Shown: positions 21,483 through 32,994, counted from the first letter of the stretch. The stretch: DNA of 64,000 nt from Corallochytrium limacisporum (GCA_002811645.1 PDIP01000149.1:1-64000); one strand, 5' to 3'. The notes: generated by a model from the letters alone, not told the origin. Made by a program: numbers and translations.

Positions 21483-22068
21483 ACCAGAAGACAACTATGC
21501 CACACGGGCAAGGCCGGAGAGAGGGAAAAAAAAAAACTCGCGGGCGGGTCCGGAGTCCATCGGGGCAAGCCATGCGGTGCACACCCAACTCCTGGCTTTA
21601 TAGAAAATGTGCGACGACAACGACCGCAAAAAGCAGTTGATATGATAAACTCCCGGCCAGGGTTGGAGGCACTAGGCAGCCATGCGCTAGGGAGCCCGCT
21701 TTCAACACATAGCTCAGATTGGGCGGGACCTGGCGCTTGCTGTGCGGACAAGGACCCAATTCTACCCGCGCGCCCCACTGAGGGTCACATGGCTAAAAGC
21801 GCAGGCTTTCTCGACACGCAGAGACGGTCACCAATGCGTGGCCAATGGCGAGACTAGATATGTTGCAATTACAATGTAAGAAAAGTGGCCGTTCCCGGCT
21901 TGTTGATCACAAAAAAGACAAAGCTACAAGAGAGTCCACGTGGATCGGGTAAGAGGTACCGCTGAAAGTGTAACAAATGGCAAGAGCAGCTTTGCCCAAC
22001 CTTGGATATAGTTTAGGAGCAGAAATTGGTTGGCCGACGCCAATAGCATACACAGAAATAAGAAAACC

Positions 22069-23598
22069 ATGTCCAACGGCATCAACAAGGATTTGAGGGA
22101 CGGCCTCAGCGCCGACGAAATGTTCGGCAAGGGGGTCAGCCTAACCTACAATGATATTATGATCCTGCCGGGATACATTGACTTCCCTGCTAGCGCCGTG
22201 GACCTGACCACTAAGCTCAGTCGCAATATCAAGATGAAAACCCCATTCGTCTCGTCCCCCATGGACACCGTGACCGAGTCCGAAATGGCCATCCACATGG
22301 CCCTGCTCGGCGGTGTTGGTATTATTCACAATAACCAGGGTGCGGCGACCCAGGCCGAAATGGTCAGGAAGGTCAAAAAGTATGAACAGGGTTTTATTCT
22401 TGACCCCGTTACTCTACCTGCCACTGCCACTCTCATTGATCTTTTCGACATCAAGAAGAAGTTTGGCTTTAGTGGCATTCCCATCACTGATACGGGTAAG
22501 ATGCGCGGTAAGCTGTTGGGTATTGTCACCTCACGGGATGTTGATTTCCTCACCGACGAGCAGATCAACACTCTGACTGTCAAGGACGTGATGACCCCCC
22601 GCTCTGATCTCGTGGTCGGCACCCAAGACATGAACCTTGAGGATGCCAACCGGGTTGTCAAGGATTCCAAGAAGTCAAAGCTTCCGATCGTCAACGAACA
22701 GGATGAACTTGTGGCCTTGATTAGCCGCACTGACATTAAAAAGAACGAGACCTTCCCCCTTGCGTCCAAGGATCCTCACCACCAGCTGATCGCTGCTGCT
22801 GCCGTTGGCACTCGAGAACACGACCGTCAGCGTTTCCGTGCTCTGGTGGATGCCGGAGTGGATTGCATTGTTATTGATTCAAGCCAGGGTAACTCTTCCT
22901 ACCAGATCGAAATGATTCGTGCCATGAAGAATGAATTCCCAAACGTCGACATCGTTGGAGGTAACGTCGTGACCCGCGGTCAGGCTGCCAACCTGATTGC
23001 TGCTGGGGCCGATGGTCTGCGTGTGGGTATGGGCTCCGGATCGATTTGCATCACACAGGAGGTCATGGCTTGTGGGCGCGCTCAGAGTACCGCGGTCTGG
23101 AACGTAGCTCGTGAAGCTGCCAAGCACGACGTGCCCATCATTGCCGATGGTGGCATTGGCAATGTCGGACACATCATCAAAGCCTGCGCCTTGGGTGCGT
23201 CCACCGTGATGATGGGTTCCCTGCTGGCCGGTACCTCAGAGTCTCCGGGTGAATACTTCTACCAGGACGGTGTGCGCTTGAAGCGCTACCGTGGTATGGG
23301 TTCTCTGGATGCCATGGAGAAGGAAGGTGGAAAGCAGCGCTATTTCAGTGAGAAGGACAAGATCAAAGTTGCGCAGGGCGTGACTGGTTCTGTCGTGGAC
23401 CGCGGCAGCATTCATCGTTTCGTGCCGTACCTGTACGCTGGTGTCCAGCACGGTCTGCAGGACATTGGGTACAAGAGTCTGAGCACCCTGAAGGAGGGTA
23501 TGTACGCCGGTGATGTCCGCTTTGAGCAGCGTTCTCCAGCGGCCCAGTACGAAGGTGGTGTTCATGGTCTGCACAGCTTCGAGAAGCGCCTGTTCTAA
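22069..23598 (+). CDS. IMPDH: inosine-5'-monophosphate dehydrogenase
   Basis: 509 residues from the ATG at 22069 (context AAACCATGT). A longer frame to 22030 begins with TTG and lacks family support. It catalyses IMP + NAD+ to XMP, the committed step of guanine nucleotide synthesis, in the cytosol as a tetramer. Visible landmarks: [15 protein letters not shown] near 25-39, two CBS (Bateman) domains about 111-230 which bind regulatory nucleotides, GGNVVT (297-302), the catalytic loop GSGSICITQ with Cys327, the [11 protein letters not shown] phosphate-binding region, RGMGSLDAM, and a C-terminal [14 protein letters not shown]-type end. It aligns over its whole length with animal IMPDH (514 residues). 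Single exon, all key residues present. Confidence 0.98.
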   Translation: MSNGINKDLRDGLSADEMFGKGVSLTYNDIMILPGYIDFPASAVDLTTKLSRNIKMKTPFVSSPMDTVTESEMAIHMALLGGVGIIHNNQGAATQAEMVRKVKKYEQGFILDPVTLPATATLIDLFDIKKKFGFSGIPITDTGKMRGKLLGIVTSRDVDFLTDEQINTLTVKDVMTPRSDLVVGTQDMNLEDANRVVKDSKKSKLPIVNEQDELVALISRTDIKKNETFPLASKDPHHQLIAAAAVGTREHDRQRFRALVDAGVDCIVIDSSQGNSSYQIEMIRAMKNEFPNVDIVGGNVVTRGQAANLIAAGADGLRVGMGSGSICITQEVMACGRAQSTAVWNVAREAAKHDVPIIADGGIGNVGHIIKACALGASTVMMGSLLAGTSESPGEYFYQDGVRLKRYRGMGSLDAMEKEGGKQRYFSEKDKIKVAQGVTGSVVDRGSIHRFVPYLYAGVQHGLQDIGYKSLSTLKEGMYAGDVRFEQRSPAAQYEGGVHGLHSFEKRLF

Positions 23599-23903
23599 AC
23601 GACTGTTCTCTCTCATGTCCCATTTCTTATGTCTCATCTGTGTACTTAATATAGAGCATATGCTACACTTTCCAATTTCAAATCAGCTTGTTGCACTGAA
23701 AACAGGCACACTTACAATCACAGGCTACCTTCTTGGGAGAGATCTTTTTTTTTGCGAACAACGCGAAGACTATATGTGTAAACTATTACATGATGCAACA
23801 AAAGGGTGGACTATGGTCACCGGAATTGGGTGCTCTGTTCAAAATACAAATGCATTGAACTAGTTATATTGCACACAACAAAGAGTATGGCTAACGTGAG
23901 GAC
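23599..23903. other. convergent 3' region (IMPDH / RABL6)
   Basis: 305 bases shared by the 3' ends of two convergent genes. Nothing else is seen. Confidence 0.6.
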
Positions 23904-26024
23904 TCAGCCTTCATAATCATCTTCCTCCATCGACAGCTTCATTGTGCGTTTCTTCCTGGTCTTGGAGTTGGATTTCTTGCGGGTCCTCGAAGTGAGCTCG
24001 GATAGGAAATCGTCATCCGTAGCATCTTGCTTCTCCGTCTTGGGACGGTTTTCAATTTCTCGAGCGGTAACGGCAGTACTGGCCATGGCACGCTCCATAG
24101 GTGAGTCCACTCTGTCTAGGAAGTCATTTACGTCGACCTCCGCATGTAGACTCTTGGGTATTGGGTCCGTGGCCTTTGAATGCTCCACCGGCGCTTCTCG
24201 GAACGCGTCCGGCACGACATTGTTGTCAAACATAGCAGCTGTTAGTGCAGCCGCGGCGGCATCTTCTTTGTCCTGTAGACGCGCATCTACTGAAGGTACT
24301 GTCATGGACGTCTGCCTCGGAGGAGAAGCTGGTGCTATTTCAACCGCTGGTGGAGCATCTTCCAAAATCTCCCTACCAGCTCTGGGAGAGTTGATCACCC
24401 CCCGCTGGAGCGCACTGGTTCCTGTACTGGTGGTCGCCCTGGATGCCTGCGGCTCTCTCTGGACATTACGGTCATGCTTCGACGTGCCTTTTGACACCAT
24501 TCTGTTTTTCCTCATTACCTCCTTGGTCTGTAGGATACTGCTGTCGTCCGAGGATGGCTCAGGAGCCCGCTTCGCTTGAGCGTTCTCGCGCATCTTCCGC
24601 CTGGCGTCTTCCAATTTCTTCGACCGCAGTCGGCGACTCCTGTCGAGGGTCTCCTGAGCTTCAGCGTCCACTTCGCTGTCAATTGGTCCCGTCTCTGTGT
24701 CTTCATTGTCTCCCAGGAAGTCCTCCAGATCGATTTCTTGGTCACCGTTAATAGATGACCCCAAACCGCTGCTGGCATTGCTCGCACTACGGCTGTGTTT
24801 CGGGCCACTGGGCACACGCCTGTGTCCCCTAACTGCACTAGCAACATTGAGACTGCCATTGTCGTACTCCATGCTTTCCCGTCTTTGTCGCTCAATCACC
24901 TGCTGCTGATGCTTGCGTTCACGAGTCTTCTTAAAGTATACAAAGTCCTGGCTCAACCCAGCCGATATCAGATCATCCGCGCAGCGATGTAACCGCTCAG
25001 CCATATCCAGCTGTGCACGTGCATACATAGCCTGGCGGGCCTGTAGGAAAGGGACATTGATGGCGGTGTACAGATATTTCAGTCCATAGCCCAAGATCGC
25101 ACTCGATTCCCCAAAATGCAATTGTCCAGTCGGGTGGAGTGTGAGATAATACTCGTCATTCAGCCCAGTGCTCGTCTCATCCCTTTGTGGCCGCGATGCA
25201 TCAACCTTTGTTGATGAGGCTGAATTGGCCGTACTGTGAGCCCGATGCTCCTGAACGTACTCTTCACAACGATCCCTCCAGATCTGCTCCAATTCTTCAT
25301 GCCATACCGCAATGACGTCTCTGTACTCGGTCTCCCCGTCCATTTGGTCTCCGTTCTCCTCGCTGGCACTGCTAGAGTGTAGCAGTTGATCAAGGACATC
25401 CCGTTTCGTTCCGAGTACTAAGACATTCACCGTCACGGGAATCTCTTCCTTCATCAACCGCTTGATGTAGTGCATCGGGCTCTCGGCGACTGCAGTATCC
25501 TTCATCACACTAACGTGCCACTCGAGAGCCAGATCTAGTAGTAAAATGACCAATGATGTACCCCTATACACATCCATATGTGCAGCATCTGCTGGAGGCA
25601 GGGCTAGACCTGTGGCCCCATTGATTATCGTCGTTCTATTGGAGTCGTTACCTTTGTTGCCATCAGGAACGTCCCAAACCTCAACCTTTGCTTCTGCGGC
25701 AATCACGTTGCTGCCTCCCACACCCCCTACGGCACAACCGCGCGCAGGGCTCCAGCGGATATGGTCCGAATTCAAACGCAAGGTTGGAGTGTGATTCATG
25801 GGCGGCTGTTTGCCCTGCAGGCAACGGAACAAGCTTGTCTTACCTGACCCAGACGGACCCCGTAGGATCACACGAAGATTGTAGCGCTCCAAAGCATGGT
25901 CAGGCTTCTTTGTCAACCGGTTGGCTAGTTTGTGATCACCAACCGGCGACGGTGGTATTTCCTTTGGCGCTAACGGTGGAGCCCGAGGTGGCCCGCCAGC
26001 AAAATTGCTTCGTAGCCAATCCAT
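23904..26024 (-). CDS. RABL6: Rab-like GTPase RABL6 (Parf) orthologue
   Basis: 706 residues. The frame begins with a GTG at 26030, but ATG 26024 is the first Met codon and is used. An N-terminal region precedes a Ras-like GTPase fold (about 48-320): P-loop GPSGSGKTS (56-64), HIRWSP, VEVWDVPDG in place of the usual DxxG, and LGTKRD as the base-recognition motif. These correspond to the GDRNTGKTA, IHWS, KVEVWDV and LGNYRD blocks of animal RABL6. The GLKYLYTAINVPFLQ segment matches the family GLKYLHKFFNIPFLQ block that closes the GTPase domain. The rest (about 330-706) is disordered, acidic and Ser/Arg-rich, with a basic nuclear-localisation-like stretch and a DDYEG end similar to the animal C terminus. 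Animal RABL6 shuttles between nucleus and cytoplasm and is linked to cell-cycle control. It is followed on the same strand by IFRD upstream; co-regulation is not shown. Confidence 0.93.
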   Translation of the reverse strand: MDWLRSNFAGGPPRAPPLAPKEIPPSPVGDHKLANRLTKKPDHALERYNLRVILRGPSGSGKTSLFRCLQGKQPPMNHTPTLRLNSDHIRWSPARGCAVGGVGGSNVIAAEAKVEVWDVPDGNKGNDSNRTTIINGATGLALPPADAAHMDVYRGTSLVILLLDLALEWHVSVMKDTAVAESPMHYIKRLMKEEIPVTVNVLVLGTKRDVLDQLLHSSSASEENGDQMDGETEYRDVIAVWHEELEQIWRDRCEEYVQEHRAHSTANSASSTKVDASRPQRDETSTGLNDEYYLTLHPTGQLHFGESSAILGYGLKYLYTAINVPFLQARQAMYARAQLDMAERLHRCADDLISAGLSQDFVYFKKTRERKHQQQVIERQRRESMEYDNGSLNVASAVRGHRRVPSGPKHSRSASNASSGLGSSINGDQEIDLEDFLGDNEDTETGPIDSEVDAEAQETLDRSRRLRSKKLEDARRKMRENAQAKRAPEPSSDDSSILQTKEVMRKNRMVSKGTSKHDRNVQREPQASRATTSTGTSALQRGVINSPRAGREILEDAPPAVEIAPASPPRQTSMTVPSVDARLQDKEDAAAAALTAAMFDNNVVPDAFREAPVEHSKATDPIPKSLHAEVDVNDFLDRVDSPMERAMASTAVTAREIENRPKTEKQDATDDDFLSELTSRTRKKSNSKTRKKRTMKLSMEEDDYEG

Positions 26025-26697
26025 GGTCACGATTCACGTTTGACTATGCGTGCTACTTCCGACAAGGGGTGTTTTAGTTACGGCTCAACGCCTACCATTC
26101 TTTGTACATTCGTATCTCCCGTCATGAAATTGAATCCCATCCTGAAACAATTCACTGGTCAAATTCTATAAACACAATGCTCACTCCTTTCGCAAACGTT
26201 CTTTGAATACCAGTAACATGTCGCCGCCGTGGCAGTCTGGCTATTCCCGATAGGGAGCGCCCGCAATCCTGCACCACAACAGGAGGCGCGGCTGAGCCGG
26301 AAACGGTTAGGGTGTAGGGTCGGGCACGGGCGAAAATTCACTACACCACCTTAGCCCCCATTGCTCCCCCACCCCTCTTTCTCCGGGCGCGTCGAGAATC
26401 GGTCGTCCTCCCTCCGGGCTTTGTACTGGTACCCTCCAACCAAAGAGCTTTCCCAGGCCAGAAACTGTGACCCGAGGGGAGGGGTGAAGAGTGGGTAAGA
26501 GAAACGGCGGGGGAGAGAGTCTATGGGAAACGTACCATTGCAGCAACGCGCAGCAAATGAAACAAATGAATACGGTACGATATGTATTTCAAATTCTACT
26601 TTACAGGCATCAAGGGAGTGGCAATACGATGCGTAGTGCATATGCACAAATGTCATTTAAAGGAAAGAGGAACCCCACGGTCAGTTGTCCTGGATTC
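26025..26697. promoter_or_regulatory. spacer between IFRD 3' end and RABL6 start
   Basis: Must contain the RABL6 promoter and the IFRD terminator region. A G-rich block lies at 26470-26520. No dyad motif copy and no ORF of note. Confidence 0.4.
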
Positions 26698-28017
26698 CTA
26701 GACCATGCCCGCACTATACTTATTCTGCCGTCCTCGAGCACGATCAAGCTTCTTGGCCTTTGCCTCATCCGCCTTTTGCCGCAGGTCGATGCCTGTGCGT
26801 TCCTGGCCGAGCTCTGCATCTGGTAGTCCGAGCAAAGACCGCACGAAGTTGTTGCCATTCAGATGGATCAGCATACCACCAGCCAGTACTCGTCGCAATC
26901 CCTGGAGCTGCACGTAGTCTTCCCAAGACTCGACCTCGTAGTCTTCCTTGGCCAACTTCAAGGTCTCCGACGGCACATCACCGTCCCTGATGCCCCGGGC
27001 AATGTCTCGGAAGGCGGCCTTCTGCTTGGCCTTGTCCTTCTTTGACACGCGCTTGCTGCTCTCTTTGACCAACTGTTCGAGGGTGTCATTCAATTCCGAC
27101 TGGTCAAAACTATTGAGAGCGTCCTCATTGTGTTCCCGCATCTTTTCGAAGAGGAGAGCTAAAGCCTCCCCGGCATTTACTCTCGTCATCAGGTCTGTGT
27201 CGCGCAGAGTCGCAACTATCCGCTGAAATTCTTCTAGGTAAATCTGTTCCACATCATCGTCTTCAATGCGGGTAAGAATCAAGGCAAACCCTTGCAGAGC
27301 CGCACGCTTGATCTGACTTCCATTGCCCTTGGGTCCAAAAAGATCCGCGAACTTGTGCGCCAGCGCAACCACGCGATCCTCCTCCGGGCAGGCAATAACC
27401 ATAATCCAACTGAGGGACATGATGCATGCGGCCCGTTCTCCATCGTCTGCCGATGGATCCTGCGCAACCACCATGAGCACCTCACCCATTTTACTCATAA
27501 GATCTTCATGGTGGCCTTCATCTGCCGACTGCAGAAGAAAGGCTGCGGCAGCCGCGGCTGCAAGTGACCGTTCCTGTGAGTCACCTTTTCTGACACTGGC
27601 TGTGATTGCACTGACAATGCTGTCCCGGCGTTCGTCGTACACTTCCGTGAGCACACTGCCTTGGCTGACACGCAGAAGCGTCTTGAGTCCCAGCATTCGC
27701 TGAGTTGAACGCTTTTCAGCGCAGAATTCTAGTGCTTCATCAACGATGGCCATCTGCTTGTCTACGGCACTGTGTCCTAATTCTGGCTGTACGAACTGCT
27801 GCAGCTCCTCGTGACTGAGGTTAAAATCGCTCATCATGCTACCGGCGCCAAGACTGGCGGTTTCATAGTCAAGATCACTGGTGTCGTCCGCTCCCCAAGA
27901 ATTGTCTGTGGCCGTATGGAAATCGCTCCAATTACCATTGGTTGCGTTTGTCTGAGGAACAGACAATAAAGCCTGCTGGCGCAGGTCTTTCGGTGCCCTG
28001 CGAGACTTTTTACCCAT
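26698..28017 (-). CDS. IFRD: interferon-related developmental regulator (IFRD) family protein
   Basis: 439 residues from the ATG at 28017. A basic start (MGKKSRRAPKD) and acidic stretch lead into an alpha-helical ARM-like repeat region (about 60-320) with the family's poly-Ala helix near 155 (ERSLAAAAAAAFLLQ). A separate C-terminal IFRD domain (about 340-439) follows: SWEDYVQLQGLRRVLAGGMLIHLNGN, then LDRARGRQNKY at the end. In animals IFRD1/2 (Tis7/SM15) are nuclear and cytoplasmic co-regulators, and IFRD2 has been found on inactive ribosomes. Both conserved regions and the length agree. Single exon; whether it acts on chromatin or ribosomes here cannot be told. Confidence 0.92.
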   Translation of the reverse strand: MGKKSRRAPKDLRQQALLSVPQTNATNGNWSDFHTATDNSWGADDTSDLDYETASLGAGSMMSDFNLSHEELQQFVQPELGHSAVDKQMAIVDEALEFCAEKRSTQRMLGLKTLLRVSQGSVLTEVYDERRDSIVSAITASVRKGDSQERSLAAAAAAAFLLQSADEGHHEDLMSKMGEVLMVVAQDPSADDGERAACIMSLSWIMVIACPEEDRVVALAHKFADLFGPKGNGSQIKRAALQGFALILTRIEDDDVEQIYLEEFQRIVATLRDTDLMTRVNAGEALALLFEKMREHNEDALNSFDQSELNDTLEQLVKESSKRVSKKDKAKQKAAFRDIARGIRDGDVPSETLKLAKEDYEVESWEDYVQLQGLRRVLAGGMLIHLNGNNFVRSLLGLPDAELGQERTGIDLRQKADEAKAKKLDRARGRQNKYSAGMV

Positions 28018-30932
28018 TGTGTCGTTTCAATATTCTTGCGTTATTCCGTTATTCTGTGGTTGCCAGGATTTATGCAATTGAACTCTTTAATCGTGTTAAG
28101 TTTCTGTGTATATGATTCCTGTTCTAATTTTCAATGGAGCCTGTGTATTCATGCTTGTTTACCCAAGGCTTATTTTGCAAACGAATTTCGGAACCAGAAT
28201 CCTAGCTACGGTTATGAAAAACAATACTCTTCTGTAACCCAAAACCGATTTACTTTTTTTCGTTTTCCATTGTATACCACTCAGCTTGTATCCAAATAAT
28301 GGTCATGATCGTTCAGGGGTGAAGACTGTGACACCCAGCATGAAGCTTTTCGTTGCTTTCTAGAATTTGTCCGGGGTCCATTCTTGTTGCAGTGACTCCT
28401 TCGTGACCCTTCCCGACCACGTCTGGCCCAAGGGTACTCTTTGGCGTGCTCCCTGTTGAGGGGGGGGGGGTATCGTGCCTGGGCGGCAGGGGGCGGGCGG
28501 TTGAAGCGTCCGACTTCCTGACCAGCTGGGTATAGCCCAGCCCAGTGCGCCGGCAGGAGTGGAGGGGTTCATTTTCTTCCCTGCCCAGGCCATGAGCTTT
28601 TGGCCGCTTTGTCAAGAGTTCACCACGAGCCCGTGGTTGCCTGCCTCGGTCACTCCACCTGCCTTGGTTCTTGGGCGTCCTGACCCGGCCCAAAACAAAT
28701 AAAGGCAACGATAGAGGGGACGAAAAAAAATAGCCAACGAAACCAACAAACGGGCGCAACCCAAAAAAAGAAAGGGGATATTTTGCACTTGGCAGAAAGT
28801 GCCCGCTCGGTGTCCCCGCTGTGTTCCCTTTTTCGGGCCCCCGGGGGGGGACCCCCAGGGCTCTTCCCGTTCAGTCCCCACCAAGAGCCGAGAGCCGAGA
28901 GCCGAGGACGGACGCATCCGAAATTGCAAAGCCCGCCCGCCAAGCCCGAACGTACAGAAGACTATGGTTGCCTTGCGGAGGGTCGACCAAACCCCCTGTT
29001 TGATCTGTACGACCACCGAGCAATCCCGCAAACCATCCATTCACAGTTGACCCAACACGCCGGCACCGGAAGCAGAACAAACATCCGGAGAAATGCCGCC
29101 GATTGCTGCCCCGGGGGGTTCGATCCCCCTTAGCGGTGAAGGCGGTACATTATACGCCCGTGGAGACATCCCCCCCCCCAATTTCCCGTGCAAAAATAAA
29201 TATACCCCCGTCGCCTCGCGGCTCGACCCTTTGAAACTTCCGGCTCTCTCATCGTTTCGTCTATTGGGTGGGTTTTTGGCGCTCTTTGTGTGGAAAAGCG
29301 GGGCTTTTTGATTCTCATACGAGGGAGGGGAGGCGGCACGGCATGCTTGGGGTTTCAATCGTGGTCCCCGCTCCCACACCCACAGACGACAGTTGACTCT
29401 CCGTCGCTGGTCACATACGCGCTTCTGTAGGAACTGGATACCTTCTCAAAACCACCAGTAAGGGTATGGTTTTCAGTGGAACAATTGTAGTGTCCACCAA
29501 GCATTTTCTTGTATGTTCAGTAGGCTTTACCTTCCGGTGTGAGCCAATTGGTGTTCCATTCCCTACCATAGTTCTCCCACTATGGCTACATCCTCGATGC
29601 GGTACTGTCACTACTGCGTTCATGCTCCACCTCCCCTCTCTACGCGTCCAGTTGTGCATTACAGGCCATGAGGTACGAGTTGCCTCCAGATAACCAGAAG
29701 GATGCGAACGATGCGTAGAATTGCGGGATCAAATCATATCAGCGCATTTCCATGACTCTCTGCCCTTGGCCGCGAGTTGCGTAGAAAAATTTTCAGAGAC
29801 GTACATGTGTGACAGACGTATTGGTGTTTCATTTCACTCACACATTGATACGGGAAAAGCACCGCGGCATGGCATGATAGATCGCACCATCCCCGCTTCT
29901 CCGAATTCTACCCATTAAGTCCGGCAGCACATTGTGCCAAAGCATCGTGATAGATGGTGCTGACCTCACAGACCTCCAAAACGACTGGGTGGTACCAAGC
30001 TGCGAATTATTTGTCCTCACACCTTCAAAGACGTAGTCTCCAGCGATTTCTCTCGCACGAGAAGTTCTTGATGGGACGCATGGTCACATGCATAACAGTA
30101 CTATTCGAGAACCAGAAACGAGAAACCACGTCAAACAAACTGAATGCTTTTGGCTGGCCTCGTCATGTTTCCATCACAATGCATCAAACTTGACAGTTGG
30201 GAATCTTGATGAGAGACACACCCGTCCAACCACATATCGGGGTGGATGGACACCAGTCTGTTTGAGAACAACAAAAAGAAAAGGGGCAGAAGTAGATCCA
30301 GCTGGTTACCATGCACTATGTGTTCGGCATCGTATGGACAATTAGATGTCACCAAAAAGGAAAGACAGGGAAATGACTCCCAAAACGGATAACGCCAGGC
30401 GGGAAAAGGGAAAGAGATCAGAACGAGAGTCTTCTGTTAACTTTTCTTTTTCTTTTTAATATTTTCTTCATGACTTTCAACCTCAGACCCACTTTTTTTC
30501 GTCGGAACGTTGGGAATGACAGCGGTTTTCCGTCAAGGCGTCCCGAATGGCGAGGGACAAAACTACGTTTACTGGTAGCACAATCTCATGCTTCGTCTAT
30601 GTAGGCGACCAGGAAGAAGAGGGAAAGGGCGGCGCATGGCAAACGTGACGTTATTTAGACTAAGCAGGGCATCAGTGTTCGACGGGGGGATGAAACGATA
30701 GATGATGAAGTACGATTCGGAGGTTCCCTGACGTACTCCTCGCTGTCGTAGCTATCTGAGTGTTCAGTTTTGCTGCACAAAGGTTTTTCAATGTTGGTGA
30801 GTGCACCTACTACTGTAGACTCATATGCCCTAGACTCACATGATCTAATAGGTTCGGGTTGGCATCTTCGGCTAGCGAGACGAACAGAGTGGAAATGGCT
30901 GCAATCATTGGGCCGTCCACGGCGAGAATTTA
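28018..30932. other. 2.9 kb spacer, no confident gene
   Basis: The left end serves the leftward IFRD promoter and the right end the Gln/His-rich gene. It contains G- and C-runs (for example near 28460), a diverged dyad GGTACATTATACGCC at 29144 and TGTATGTTCAGTAGG at 29510. A GGTTCGATCC sequence near 29119 resembles a tRNA B box but no cloverleaf forms. Confidence 0.45.
29510..29524 (+). promoter_or_regulatory. diverged GGTAC dyad motif copy
   Basis: TGTATGTTCAGTAGG; the TTCAGTA centre is intact and the arms are degraded. The next + strand gene starts 1.4 kb downstream. Confidence 0.3.
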
Positions 30933-32267
30933 ATGTCCCACGGTCAAAAGACACAAGGGGGCCAACAGGAGGGCCGTGAGATTCCGGTACATCCCGGATG
31001 GGTGCCAATAGCCGATGAGACGCAACCTAGGATCCACACTGAACAGACACGACAAAATCCGATTCAATTGCCACAATTCTATCCCGGTACAGGTCCCCAG
31101 AAGTTCCCTGTATCACAACCACCCTCTGGTCAACCATGGTCAGGGTCCCAATACATGAGCCATGTACACGAACATGCTCAGGATCCGTGGTATAGAGCTC
31201 AAGCTACAGGGCCGCCTGAGGGAACAGTACCCCAACAGTCACAATATCCCGGAGGGACAACCCCGACCAGCAGTGGAGTCATGGCAATTCCAAGTTACCC
31301 GCATAGCTTAGACCCTATGCAAATGCAACACCTCCCGCAACAGCAGACACCGTTTGCGTCGCAACATCATGTGGCCTCACACATGCCACGCCCACAACCG
31401 CCACACTACATGCAATCACATATGCCACCACCACCTCACCATGTGCAAGCATCCATGCCACCACAACCACCACATATGCAAACACATATGCCACCTCAGC
31501 CGCAACACGTGGAAGCACACCGGCCGTCACCGCCGCCAATGTCACACCATGTGCCTCCACCGCAGCAGGATCTACAGTACATGACGGCTCCTCTCACGGG
31601 AGCATTTTCACAGCCAGAACCGCAGCAACATGCATTGATCAAACCCTTGATTGTGCAGCCGCTTGGTTCCGAACACGCTTACCTACTGCGTGGAGAACCA
31701 CCACGAGACATTCCCGTGATTGATGCTCGCGTATATTCATTGACCAAGCCAGATTCCCGAAGATCTGGAAGTTCTCGGGGACAGAGCACTGGCCAGTATC
31801 GTGTTGGACGGCGTCGGAAGGAGCGACATTTCGAATTGGAACCAAAAACTGTGCAGAAGAAGAAACAGCAGTATCAGCAGCCCCACCACCACCACCACCA
31901 GCAGCAGCAGCAACAGTCGCAGCAGCAGCAACAGCAACAGCCGCAGCAACAACACCAACAACTGCCGGAGCAGCAGCAGCAGCCGCAGCATCAACACCAC
32001 CAATTGCAGCAGCAGCCACAGCAACAACACCAACATATGCTGACGCAGCCAAAGCAACAACAACGACAGATGGAGCAGCAGCCACAGCAACACCAACTAC
32101 AGCAGCATCAACAGCAGTCGCAGCAGCATCAACAGCACCAGCAGCATCAACAGCAACACCATCAGCAGTCGCAGTATCACCAGCAACCGCAACAGCAAGC
32201 TACCGGTCCCCCTGTCTCCAGCGTGCCAGGCCAACCATCCAGCAATGGCGAGAAGCCACTGTCGTAG
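30933..32267 (+). CDS. Gln/His/Pro-rich protein of unknown function
   Basis: 444 residues from the ATG at 30933. The N-terminal half is Pro, Gln, His and Met-rich and includes a repeated HMPP-type module (about 150-205: SHMPRPQPPHY, SHMPPPPHHV, THMPPQPQHV). The middle (about 240-310) is the only ordinary-looking segment: EHAYLLRGEPPRDIPVIDARVYSL-type sequence followed by a basic YRVGRRRKERHF. The C-terminal 125 residues are nearly pure Gln/His encoded mainly by CAG, CAA and CAC. Such low-complexity proteins are often transcriptional co-regulators or RNA-granule components, which is inference only. The frame is open a little upstream of the ATG without another Met in frame nearby. No family recognised; codon-level CAG/CAA mixing argues for selection on protein sequence rather than pure slippage. 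Confidence 0.75.
   Translation: MSHGQKTQGGQQEGREIPVHPGWVPIADETQPRIHTEQTRQNPIQLPQFYPGTGPQKFPVSQPPSGQPWSGSQYMSHVHEHAQDPWYRAQATGPPEGTVPQQSQYPGGTTPTSSGVMAIPSYPHSLDPMQMQHLPQQQTPFASQHHVASHMPRPQPPHYMQSHMPPPPHHVQASMPPQPPHMQTHMPPQPQHVEAHRPSPPPMSHHVPPPQQDLQYMTAPLTGAFSQPEPQQHALIKPLIVQPLGSEHAYLLRGEPPRDIPVIDARVYSLTKPDSRRSGSSRGQSTGQYRVGRRRKERHFELEPKTVQKKKQQYQQPHHHHHQQQQQQSQQQQQQQPQQQHQQLPEQQQQPQHQHHQLQQQPQQQHQHMLTQPKQQQRQMEQQPQQHQLQQHQQQSQQHQQHQQHQQQHHQQSQYHQQPQQQATGPPVSSVPGQPSSNGEKPLS
31866..32205. repeat. CAG/CAA/CAC trinucleotide-rich tract
   Basis: Imperfect polyglutamine/histidine coding repeat inside the preceding gene; likely length-polymorphic between strains. Confidence 0.85.
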
Positions 32268-32754
32268 CCCGCGGCCGGGAAATGACATTTTCCCTCCCTT
32301 TTTCCCCCCCCAATCCCCAGCTGTGCGTCGTGCGATGGACACCTAGGAGATTGTCCCCCCCCTTTCTTTTCTTTCGCAAGACGTTTGCGTTCGCAGAAAG
32401 GCAAACGAGTCTTTGGCATATAATCAGCAAATAATGAATAAGCAAAAGGAAGAAAGAAAAAAAAAACAAAGGAGCAACTATAAAATAGAAAGTCTTAAAG
32501 AAGATAGAAATACTTTTATTGCGCCAGAACCACGATCATTACCCTGGGTAACATTTTCCTATTGTTTGTCAAAGGTATTTGATAACGACTCCCCCTCCGC
32601 GCTCGATTTGGTTCAGTGTATGAGGATTTCATTCGGAGTTGGAAGTTGGTGGAATGCGAGATCTTTTCCTTCCAGGAGGGGTATTAAACAGATGCTGGGC
32701 GCCATCGGGAAGAAAACGGGGGCAGGGGGAGAATGTGGGGGGAGTGGGGGGGGT

Positions 32755-32994
32755 NNNNNNNNNNNNNNNNNNNNNNNNNNNNNNNNNNNNNNNNNNNNNN
32801 NNNNNNNNNNNNNNNNNNNNNNNNNNNNNNNNNNNNNNNNNNNNNNNNNNNNNNNNNNNNNNNNNNNNNNNNNNNNNNNNNNNNNNNNNNNNNNNNNNNN
32901 NNNNNNNNNNNNNNNNNNNNNNNNNNNNNNNNNNNNNNNNNNNNNNNNNNNNNNNNNNNNNNNNNNNNNNNNNNNNNNNNNNNNNNNNNNNNNN
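32755..32994. other. assembly gap (240 N)
   Basis: Flanked by G-rich sequence on both sides; probably an unresolved G-rich repeat. Confidence 0.98.

Larger units (their letters stand above)
14825..22068. other. 7.2 kb spacer, no confident gene
   Basis: The left kilobase is presumably the promoter of the leftward transporter, the right part that of IMPDH. Many short ORFs exist but none has family-like content. The stretch holds an N gap, strongly strand-biased purine and pyrimidine blocks (15.5-18.2 kb), two near-perfect GC hairpins (16522 and 19439), a third at 21178, and dyad-motif copies at 15736, 17776, 18777 (diverged) and 21468. An undetected non-coding RNA or an intron-rich gene cannot be excluded. 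Confidence 0.45.

Noticed and set aside
22030-22068. N-terminal extension of IMPDH
   Set aside because: It begins with TTG and has no similarity to the family; the ATG at 22069 gives the expected N terminus. The same reasoning was applied to extensions of the LRR, RABL6, CUEDC2 and MTAP genes.
29110-29160. GGTTCGATCC inside a GGGGG...CCCCC stem, like a tRNA T arm/B box
   Set aside because: No matching A box, D arm, anticodon arm or acceptor stem could be placed upstream on either strand.
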